Of a DNA stretch of 11,425 nucleotides, positions 1-4,473 are shown piece by piece. The translations under genes were made by a program, and so were the position numbers. Each line of letters opens with the position of its first letter. The first letter of the stretch is position 1. This stretch comes from Eubacteriales Family XIII. Incertae Sedis bacterium. GTDB lineage: Bacteria; Bacillota; Clostridia; Peptostreptococcales; Anaerovoracaceae. The DNA lies in the NCBI GenBank assembly GCA_031283865.1, contig JAITAX010000082.1, positions 1 to 11,425 of the forward strand. The letters are read 5' to 3'. Under the pieces are notes generated by a model, which was given only the letters and a program-made list of their open reading frames with translations, searched no databases and was not told the DNA's origin.

Positions 1-148
1 CCAAGATCGCGTGAATCGAACGCTGCGGCGTTGTAAGACATACATTGTCGTTGGCCTTGAAGGACCCGAACATCATCGTGATGCCCTGCATGTCTACTGC
101 GGGAGGCGATTCCGGCGCGGCGGCCGGACGGGTTAAGCTGTCATCCAT
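1..148 (-). CDS. ABC transporter ATP-binding protein of a nucleoside/BMP-type importer, N-terminal fragment
   Basis: The first 49 codons of a gene that continues past the left edge. The translation starts MDDSLTRPAAAPESPPAVDM and then gives MQGITMMFGSFKANDNVCL followed by an SIHAIL segment. This matches the start of the sugar/nucleoside ABC ATPases that accompany BMP-family binding proteins, where a strand of the form 'M.GITK.FG...AND.V' precedes 'G.IHALLGENGAGKST'. The Walker A motif itself lies outside the window, so the assignment rests on this N-terminal signature plus position directly downstream of the BMP lipoprotein gene. The ATG at 148-146 is preceded by GAGAGGA (162-156) with 7 bases of spacing. 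About 19 residues precede the usual family start, a short variable extension; an in-frame internal ATG before QGIT is an alternative start without an obvious ribosome binding site. The gene would energise nucleoside uptake, with permease genes expected further left. Confidence 0.75.
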   Translation of the reverse strand, partial: MDDSLTRPAAAPESPPAVDMQGITMMFGSFKANDNVCLTTPQRSIHAIL

Positions 149-192
149 GGAAAAGTCCTCTCTTACAAAACAAATCGGTGCTATGCGCAAGG

Positions 193-219
193 GGCGGCTC
201 CCAATAAATGGAAACCGCC
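193..219 (-). other. Intercistronic RNA hairpin between lipoprotein and ATPase genes
   Basis: In the minus-strand transcript GGCGGTTTCC (219-210) pairs with GGGAGCCGCC (202-193) over ten base pairs, two of them G-U, around a 7-base AU-rich loop. No U-tract follows, so it is not a canonical terminator. Such hairpins behind binding-protein genes commonly stabilise the upstream message or attenuate read-through, giving more binding protein than ATPase; that role is inferred here. Confidence 0.55.
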
Positions 220-243
220 TCCTTTGTGTTCCGCGCGTTTAAA

Positions 244-1356
244 CTACTGCTCCTCCACGGGCGGCAAGTTGTACTTGCCCGGGAATTGCGCTTCAAGCTC
301 TGCGGCTGTCGCCGGGACTTTCAGATTGCCCGCAATGATGTCGGCCTTGATCGCCTCGACCTCCGCGAGAATCTCCGCCGGGATGTGATCGCCGGTCGTG
401 GCATAGCCGACGCCGTCATTCTTCAGGTTGTAGACCTGCGTGGTTCCGCCCACGAACGAGCCGTCCAGCATCTGCGTAGAAACGTCATAGAGCGCGTTGT
501 CGACGCGCTTCAAGGCGCTGGTAAGCACGTTGTCGGGCGCGATGTAATTCTGATCCATATCGACGCCGATGGCCCACTTGCCCTGCTCCTTGGCGGCTTC
601 GATGGCGCCGTTGCCCGTCGCGCCCGCCGCCGAGAAGATGATGTCGGCGCCGTCGGCGTAATACTGGTTGGCGATGTTCTTACCTGCGGCGGGATCGCTG
701 AAAGAGCCGGAATACTGCCCCATGATCTGCGCGTCCGGATTCGCGGTCAACACACCCGCGTAATAGCCGACGGCAAAGGTTTCCATTGTGCCGGAGGCTA
801 TACCGTTGATGTGACCGACCTTGCCGGTTTCACTCATCTTGCCCGCAACATAGCCCACGAGGAAAGAACATTCTTCCGTCGCGAACACGACGCCCGTAAC
901 GTTGTTGTTCGGGACATCCTCGGGCGCGTAGGCGTAATCGACGATTGCGAACTGCTGTTCCGGATTGTCGTTGCCGGCCTGCGCAAAAGCGTCGCCGAGC
1001 ATGAAGCCCACGCCCCAGATCAAGTCGGTGCCCTGATCGATAAATGTTTCGATGTTCGGCGCATAGCCGCTCTCATCCTTGGATTCGACGTAGTTCACAA
1101 TGGAGCCTGTATCACCGCCGAAGCGCTGCAAGCCCTCCCACGCACTCTGGTTGAAAGACTGGTCGTTGACGCCGCCGACATCGGTCACAAGGCCGACGGA
1201 TATGGTCGCGGCGCCCTCGCCGGCATCCGCCTCCTCGTTCGTCGCGGCGCTTTCCTCGCCCGTGCTCTCCGAAGGCGAGCTGCCGCCGCAACCCGCAAAC
1301 CCGACAAGCAGCAAAGCCGCCGTCGTTAGAACCGCTGCAATCTTCTTCAATTTCAT
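244..1356 (-). CDS. BMP-family nucleoside-binding lipoprotein of an ABC transporter
   Basis: A 370-residue substrate-binding protein that would sit on the outer face of the membrane and deliver nucleosides to an ABC permease. Residues 1-22 form a lipoprotein signal peptide: a lysine-rich start (MKLKK), a hydrophobic core and VGFAGC with the lipidated Cys at 23 (Phe at -3 is slightly unusual). Residues 24-51 are a Ser/Glu/Ala-rich flexible linker. The Bmp domain (PF02608, TmpC/Med/PnrA family) starts near 52 with VGLVTDVGG and NDQSFNQSAWEGLQ (64-77), and includes FSAAGATGNGAIEAA (241-255) and GVDMDQN (264-270), all characteristic of the family. The ATG is preceded by AAAAGGAGGA with good spacing. 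The gene has its own promoter at 1431-1459 and is followed by the transporter ATPase. Purine versus pyrimidine preference cannot be read from sequence; the adjacent pdp and deoC favour (deoxy)nucleosides. Confidence 0.93.
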   Translation of the reverse strand: MKLKKIAAVLTTAALLLVGFAGCGGSSPSESTGEESAATNEEADAGEGAATISVGLVTDVGGVNDQSFNQSAWEGLQRFGGDTGSIVNYVESKDESGYAPNIETFIDQGTDLIWGVGFMLGDAFAQAGNDNPEQQFAIVDYAYAPEDVPNNNVTGVVFATEECSFLVGYVAGKMSETGKVGHINGIASGTMETFAVGYYAGVLTANPDAQIMGQYSGSFSDPAAGKNIANQYYADGADIIFSAAGATGNGAIEAAKEQGKWAIGVDMDQNYIAPDNVLTSALKRVDNALYDVSTQMLDGSFVGGTTQVYNLKNDGVGYATTGDHIPAEILAEVEAIKADIIAGNLKVPATAAELEAQFPGKYNLPPVEEQ

Positions 1357-1430
1357 TTCTTTCTTCCTCCTTTTATTTTACGCGCCGGCTCCGCGCCCAT
1401 CCATTGTCGCGCCGACCGGCATCCTGTTCT

Positions 1431-1459
1431 AATGTACCATCAAGCGGGCCTTTCGTCAA
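1431..1459 (-). promoter_or_regulatory. Sigma-A promoter of the BMP lipoprotein gene
   Basis: On the minus strand a -35 TTGACG (1459-1454) is separated by 17 bp from a -10 TACATT (1436-1431). The predicted start near 1424 gives a leader of about 68 nt ending in a strong AAAAGGAGGA site. This lets the transporter genes be expressed independently of deoC-pdp upstream. Confidence 0.65.
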
Positions 1460-1470
1460 GTATTACTTGA
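1456..1470. promoter_or_regulatory. Perfect 15-bp palindrome over the -35 element, candidate operator
   Basis: TCAAGTA-T-TACTTGA reads the same on both strands apart from the central base. It overlaps four bases of the -35 hexamer of the lipoprotein promoter, so a protein bound there would block RNA polymerase. The regulator is unknown. Confidence 0.5.
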
Positions 1471-1476
1471 AAACGC

Positions 1477-1508
1477 CCGCAACGCTGACCGCAACGCAAC
1501 CGCAACGC
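1477..1508. repeat. Three copies of CCGCAACGC at 11-12 bp spacing
   Basis: CCGCAACGC occurs at 1477-1485, 1489-1497 and 1500-1508 (GCGTTGCGG on the minus strand). Start-to-start distances of 12 and 11 bp place the copies on nearly the same face of the helix, 18-49 bp upstream of the lipoprotein -35 element. They may be a protein-binding array or a low-complexity GC-rich stretch. Confidence 0.4.
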
Positions 1509-1513
1509 CCGCA

Positions 1514-1545
1514 GCCGCCGCGCCGGCGAGAAAGCCCGCGGCGGC
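1514..1545 (-). other. GC-rich hairpin just downstream of pdp
   Basis: GCCGCCGCG (1514-1522) and CGCGGCGGC (1537-1545) pair over 9 bp, and an inner GGC/GCC extends the stem past a two-base bulge to a 6-base loop. It starts 19 bases after the pdp stop codon. There is no U-tract on the minus-strand RNA, so if it ends deoC-pdp transcripts it does so non-canonically; it may instead protect the 3' end. Confidence 0.45.
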
Positions 1546-1564
1546 GAGAATCGAGCGGCATCGG

Positions 1565-2869
1565 CTACGCGATGACGGCGTATATGAGCGGCGCGGGTGC
1601 CGTCCGCTCGGGACCGATGCGAAACGCCGCTTTCGCGACGGCAGCCGCGTCATGAAGTTTCTCGGCGTCGTTTCCGCGGACGACGGCAAGGGTATCACCC
1701 GCCTTTACGGCGTCGCCGACCGTCTTGTGCAGGATGACGCCCGCGGAGAGGTCTATCACATCGTCTTTCGTTTCCCTGCCGGCGCCCGAACGCCGCGAGG
1801 CGACCCCTATGTCGCGCGCCGCAATGCCGCCGACACAGCCGTCCGCGTCGGCGCAGACCGAGACGGACAAGGCCGCCCTCGGAAAGAGCGAAAAGTCGTC
1901 CGTGACGGCGGGGTTCCCGCCTTGGCCGGCGATGAGTTCCCGCAGCTTGGCAAGCCCCGCGCCGCCGCGAAGCGCCCGCTGCGCCGCCGCATAGCCCGCC
2001 TCCGGCGAAGCGGCCAAGCCGCCGGCATAGATCATATAGGAAGCGAGCTGCAGGGACAGCTCCGTGATATCCGCAGGACCCGCGCCTTTCAGCGTGTCGA
2101 TCACTTCCATGACCTCGATGCTGTTGCCGACGCCCCTGCCGAGCGGCCGGTCCATGTTCGTGACGAGCGCTATGGTCTTCTTGCCGTTCGCGGCCCCGAT
2201 CTCGACCATGAGTTCGCCGAGCGCCTTGGCGTCCTCGACCGTTTCCATAAAGGCGCCGCTGCCGCATTTGACGTCGAGGACAAAGGCGTCGCTGCCCGAG
2301 GCCAGCTTTTTGCTCATCACGCTCGCCGCGATCAGCGAGAGATTGTCCACCGTGGCCGTCACATCGCGCAGCGCGTACAGCTTCTTGTCCGCAGGCGCGA
2401 TATGACCCGTCTGCCCGATGACGGCGAGCTTCACGCGATTCACGAGGGCGATAAACTCATCCGCTTCGAGCGAGGTTCTCATGCCCGGAATGGATTCCAT
2501 CTTGTCCACGGTGCCGCCCGTGAAGCCCAGTCCCCTGCCGGACATCTTCGCGACGGGTACGCCGCAGGCCGCGGCCAAGGGTCCCGCGATGAGCGTGGTC
2601 TTGTCGCCGACGCCGCCCGTGCTGTGCTTATCGACCTTGACGCCCGCAATCGACGAGAGGTCCACGACGTCGCCGGAGTGCATCATCGCCTCCGTCAGCA
2701 GAAAGGTTTCCTCGCGCGAAAGCCCCTTGAAGAAGACGGCCATCAGGAAAGCCGATATCTGGTAGTCGGGAATCGAGCCGTCCGTGCAGCCTTTTACAAA
2801 ACAGCCTATCTCCTCTTTCGAGAGCGTCCCGCCCTCGCGCTTTTTCAATAGGATATCGTACATCGTCAT
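1565..2869 (-). CDS. pdp: Pyrimidine-nucleoside phosphorylase
   Basis: A 434-residue enzyme, the normal family length, that phosphorolyses uridine, thymidine and deoxyuridine to the free base and (deoxy)ribose-1-phosphate in the cytoplasm. The glycosyltransferase-family-3 N-terminal helical domain covers about 1-67 (MTMYDILLKKREGG is typical). The phosphate-binding loop KHSTGGVGDKTTL is at 81-93. Base-binding signatures are LYALRDV (164-170, Arg168) and SVMSKKLASGSDAFVLDVK (183-201), followed by CGSGAFMET. The C-terminal PyNP domain covers about 345-434. The Gram-positive two-substrate enzyme (Pdp) fits better than strict thymidine phosphorylase, but specificity is not proven by sequence. The start is ATG 2869, seven bases after GGAGG and overlapping the deoC stop as ATGA; a second in-frame ATG two codons later is possible. 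Translational coupling to deoC is likely. Confidence 0.95.
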   Translation of the reverse strand: MTMYDILLKKREGGTLSKEEIGCFVKGCTDGSIPDYQISAFLMAVFFKGLSREETFLLTEAMMHSGDVVDLSSIAGVKVDKHSTGGVGDKTTLIAGPLAAACGVPVAKMSGRGLGFTGGTVDKMESIPGMRTSLEADEFIALVNRVKLAVIGQTGHIAPADKKLYALRDVTATVDNLSLIAASVMSKKLASGSDAFVLDVKCGSGAFMETVEDAKALGELMVEIGAANGKKTIALVTNMDRPLGRGVGNSIEVMEVIDTLKGAGPADITELSLQLASYMIYAGGLAASPEAGYAAAQRALRGGAGLAKLRELIAGQGGNPAVTDDFSLFPRAALSVSVCADADGCVGGIAARDIGVASRRSGAGRETKDDVIDLSAGVILHKTVGDAVKAGDTLAVVRGNDAEKLHDAAAVAKAAFRIGPERTAPAPLIYAVIA

Positions 2870-3522
2870 GACGGGTCCTCCTCGGGCAGATCGAACACGG
2901 CGCTGGCCCCGACGCGGTCACAGCCGAGGGCGAGGAAGCGCAACAAAGCCTCGACCGTGCGAATGCCGCCGGAGGCTTTGATCTTGACTTTCGGCCCGAT
3001 ATGCGCCTTGAAAAGCTCGATGTCGGCCTCTTCGGCGCCCGCCGTCCCGAAGCCCGTGGAGGTCTTGATGTAGTCCGCGCCGGACTCGGTGACGATTTCG
3101 CAAAGTTTGATCTTCTCCTCCTGCGAAAGATAGCAGGTTTCGACGATCACTTTCAGAATGTGCGCGCCCGCCGCCGCGCGAAGCTGCTTGATCTCGTCGA
3201 GCACGCGGGCGTAATCCCCGTTCTTCACGTCCGCGATATTCACAACCGCGTCGATTTCGGACGCGCCGTCCGCCAGCGCCTGCTTCGCCTCGGTCAGCTT
3301 CGCGGCGGTGACGCTGTAGCCGAGCGGAAATCCGATGACCGTGCAGATCCTGAGCCTATCCCCGTATGCGTCGCGTATGCGCCTTACATAGCAGGGCGGT
3401 ACGCAGACGGAGGCCGCGCCGAGCCGCAGCGCCTCATCGCAGAGCTTCTCGATGTCCGCAAAGGTCGCGACCGCCTTGAGCAGGGTATGGTCAATATGAC
3501 TGTAAGCCTCTTTTCTCGTCAT
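2866..3522 (-). CDS. deoC: Deoxyribose-phosphate aldolase
   Basis: A 218-residue class I aldolase that splits 2-deoxy-D-ribose-5-phosphate into D-glyceraldehyde-3-phosphate and acetaldehyde, the last step of deoxynucleoside breakdown. It has the DeoC TIM-barrel signatures: IDHTLLK (10-16), CTVIGFPLG (60-68), EIDAVVNI (89-96) with the catalytic Asp91, YIKTSTGFG (151-159) with the Schiff-base Lys153, and KIKASGGIR (180-188) with the second catalytic Lys182. Length is typical. The ATG at 3522-3520 follows AAAGGAG with about 10 bases of spacing. It is the first gene of the deoC-pdp unit and overlaps pdp by four bases. Products of pdp feed this enzyme after a phosphopentomutase step encoded elsewhere. 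Confidence 0.96.
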   Translation of the reverse strand: MTRKEAYSHIDHTLLKAVATFADIEKLCDEALRLGAASVCVPPCYVRRIRDAYGDRLRICTVIGFPLGYSVTAAKLTEAKQALADGASEIDAVVNIADVKNGDYARVLDEIKQLRAAAGAHILKVIVETCYLSQEEKIKLCEIVTESGADYIKTSTGFGTAGAEEADIELFKAHIGPKVKIKASGGIRTVEALLRFLALGCDRVGASAVFDLPEEDPS

Positions 3523-3659
3523 AATAATGTATCTCCTTTATGTCCTAAATGCGCGGTGCGGCGAAACCGTTCGCGCCCCGTCCGCGCGCGCTTTTCGTCC
3601 CAAGAGCTGAACAAATCGCGCGGTAAATTCACGCACGATGGTTTTTTGAGGTCCCCTTT

Positions 3660-3688
3660 ATTGTATCATACTACGGTGGAGTATTCAA
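3660..3688 (-). promoter_or_regulatory. Promoter of the deoC-pdp operon (extended -10)
   Basis: On the minus strand a -35 TTGAAT (3688-3683) and -10 TACAAT (3665-3660) are 17 bp apart, with TG one base before the -10 forming an extended -10. The predicted start near 3653 leaves a GC-rich leader of about 130 nt before deoC. The leader could fold: CCGCGCG (3582-3588) is complementary to CGCGCGG (3617-3623), but I recognise no riboswitch class. Confidence 0.65.
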
Positions 3689-3691
3689 TAC
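3681..3691. promoter_or_regulatory. 11-bp palindrome covering the deoC -35 element, candidate operator
   Basis: GTATT-C-AATAC is a perfect inverted repeat with one central base and fully contains the -35 hexamer. It shares the AGTATT core with the palindrome in front of the BMP lipoprotein gene, though in a different phase relative to the -35. Short enough to occur by chance. Confidence 0.35.
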
Positions 3692-3758
3692 GCCGTGAGC
3701 AATTGAGCTTTCTGAATTTTCGAATTTTTGTATCTGATCTTTGTTCGTTTATTATGTG

Positions 3759-3795
3759 AAAACCCCTTGGAACCGCGAGGATCCAAGGGGTTTTT
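3759..3795 (-). terminator. Bidirectional rho-independent terminator of the tRNA operon
   Basis: CCCCTTGGA (3763-3771) and TCCAAGGGG (3782-3790) form a 9-bp stem with a 10-base loop. On the minus strand it is followed by UUUU directly after tRNA-Phe; on the plus strand by TTTTT. It ends the tRNA transcript and insulates the deoC promoter about 70 bp further on. Confidence 0.88.
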
Positions 3796-3797
3796 CG

Positions 3798-3873
3798 TGG
3801 TGCCCGGACTCGGAATTGAACCAAGGACACATGGATTTTCAGTCCATTGCTCTACCAACTGAGCTATCCGGGC
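3798..3873 (-). tRNA. tRNA-Phe (anticodon GAA)
   Basis: A 76-nt cloverleaf with acceptor stem GCCCGGA/TCCGGGC, D-arm sequence TAGCTCAGTTGGTAGAGC, anticodon stem ATGGA/TCCAT around the loop CTGAAAA, and T-loop GGTTCAATTCC. The CCA end is encoded. It is the last tRNA of the operon, two bases before the terminator region. Confidence 0.97.
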
Positions 3874-3885
3874 GCATATCGGCGG

Positions 3886-3923
3886 GGAAACGCCGCAAGC
3901 CGGTGCGGGATCACAGCGTTTCC
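3886..3923 (-). other. Inverted repeat in the spacer between two tRNA genes
   Basis: GGAAACGC (3886-3893) and GCGTTTCC (3916-3923) are perfectly complementary over 8 bp with a 22-base loop. In the precursor RNA this would fold the spacer between the CAU tRNA and tRNA-Phe, possibly guiding RNase processing. Function is inferred only. Confidence 0.35.
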
Positions 3924-3934
3924 GTATATTCTTG

Positions 3935-4011
3935 TGGTGGGCCCTCAGGGACTTGAACCCGGGACCGCCCGGTTATGAGCCGGATGCTCTGACCAACTGA
4001 GCTAAGGGCCC
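3935..4011 (-). tRNA. tRNA with CAU anticodon: elongator Met or Ile2
   Basis: A 77-nt cloverleaf with acceptor stem GGGCCCT/AGGGCCC, D-arm TAGCTCAGTTGGTCAGAGC, anticodon stem with loop CTCATAA (anticodon CAT), T-arm with GGTTCAAGTCC, discriminator A and encoded CCA. The paired first acceptor base pair (G-C) excludes initiator tRNA-fMet. Whether C34 is converted to lysidine by TilS, making it an AUA-reading Ile tRNA, cannot be decided by reading alone. The acceptor and D-arm resemble both elongator Met and Ile2 genes of Bacillota. Confidence 0.93.
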
Positions 4012-4113
4012 ACAAGGGGGCTTCTTACGCCCCTGAATCGGATCTTGCGTTTTGGGGCCTTTGCCGGCCGCCGCGCTGAGAACCGGCAGGGAAAAGCGCC
4101 CCGCCTTTGGGAA

Positions 4114-4190
4114 TGGTCGGGGTGACAGGACTTGAACCTGCGACCTACCGGCCCCAAACCGGTCGCGCTACCAAGCTGCGCTACACCCCG
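4114..4190 (-). tRNA. tRNA-Pro (anticodon TGG)
   Basis: A 77-nt cloverleaf with acceptor stem CGGGGTG/CACCCCG, the proline-type D-arm TAGCGCAGCTTGGTAGCGC, anticodon stem ACCGG/CCGGT around TTTGGGG, T-loop GGTTCAAGTCC and encoded CCA. The first base pair C-G is characteristic of bacterial tRNA-Pro. About 100 bp of GC-rich spacer with only weak hairpins separate it from the CAU tRNA downstream. Confidence 0.97.
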
Positions 4191-4244
4191 CAAGCGAAAT
4201 CCGAGCGCGCCTTGCGCGTCAAACCGGCCGGGCCGATTTGCGTA

Positions 4245-4320
4245 TGGCAGGGGTAGTAGGACTTGAACCCACGGCGCATAGTTTTGGAGACTATCGCTCT
4301 ACCGACTGAGCTATACCCCT
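4245..4320 (-). tRNA. tRNA-Trp (anticodon CCA)
   Basis: A 76-nt cloverleaf with acceptor stem AGGGGTA/TACCCCT, D-arm TAGCTCAGTCGGTAGAGC, anticodon stem ATAGT/ACTAT around CTCCAAA, discriminator G and encoded CCA end. It is the first tRNA of the operon, about 20 bp downstream of the -10 element. Confidence 0.97.
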
Positions 4321-4339
4321 ACGACTGTTCAACTTTCTT

Positions 4340-4367
4340 ATTTTAACATATTTCTGCGCCCTGTCAA
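4340..4367 (-). promoter_or_regulatory. Strong promoter of the tRNA operon
   Basis: On the minus strand a consensus -35 TTGACA (4367-4362) lies 16 bp from -10 TAAAAT (4345-4340), with TG at the extended -10 position. The predicted start lies just upstream of the tRNA-Trp 5' end. It is divergent from the nrdJ promoter, whose -35 begins 33 bp away. Confidence 0.85.
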
Positions 4368-4399
4368 TACAAAAGGCGTATAAAATTTTCAAAAACCCC

Positions 4400-4428
4400 T
4401 TGCGCGCACCCGACTGATACTATATAAT
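4400..4428 (+). promoter_or_regulatory. Promoter of nrdJ
   Basis: A perfect -10 TATAAT (4423-4428) with a weak -35 TTGCGC (4400-4405) 17 bp upstream. Transcription would start near 4435, leaving a leader of about 39 nt. That is too short for a cobalamin riboswitch between start site and ATG. Confidence 0.65.
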
Positions 4429-4432
4429 GTGT
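4417..4432. promoter_or_regulatory. NrdR-box-like operator 1
   Basis: ATACTATATAATGTGT matches the recalled NrdR-box consensus ACACTATATATAGTGT at 13 of 16 positions and contains the -10 hexamer of nrdJ. NrdR is the near-universal repressor of bacterial ribonucleotide reductase genes; bound here it would prevent promoter opening. Its partner box is 32 bp downstream. Confidence 0.72.
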
Positions 4433-4448
4433 AATTACTGAAAAAGCA

Positions 4449-4464
4449 CAACTATATATGGAGG
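4449..4464. promoter_or_regulatory. NrdR-box-like operator 2
   Basis: CAACTATATATGGAGG matches the same consensus at 11 of 16 positions, with an intact CTATATAT core. Its start is exactly 32 bp (three helical turns) after box 1, the paired arrangement known for NrdR. Its 3' half doubles as the nrdJ ribosome binding site GGAGG, which may explain the weaker match. Confidence 0.62.
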
Positions 4465-4473
4465 CGACGCCCT

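Noticed and set aside
3523..3659. Riboswitch or small RNA in the roughly 130-nt deoC leader
   Set aside because: The leader is GC-rich and can fold, but I see no conserved class signature and no terminator/antiterminator pair.
4002..4193. Small frame (63 codons) across tRNA-Pro and tRNA-CAU
   Set aside because: Its translation is simply the tRNA-Pro sequence read as protein, a well-known false gene call.
4429..4473. Cobalamin riboswitch in front of the B12-dependent reductase
   Set aside because: Only about 39 nt lie between predicted start site and ATG, with no B12-box; far too short for this riboswitch class.
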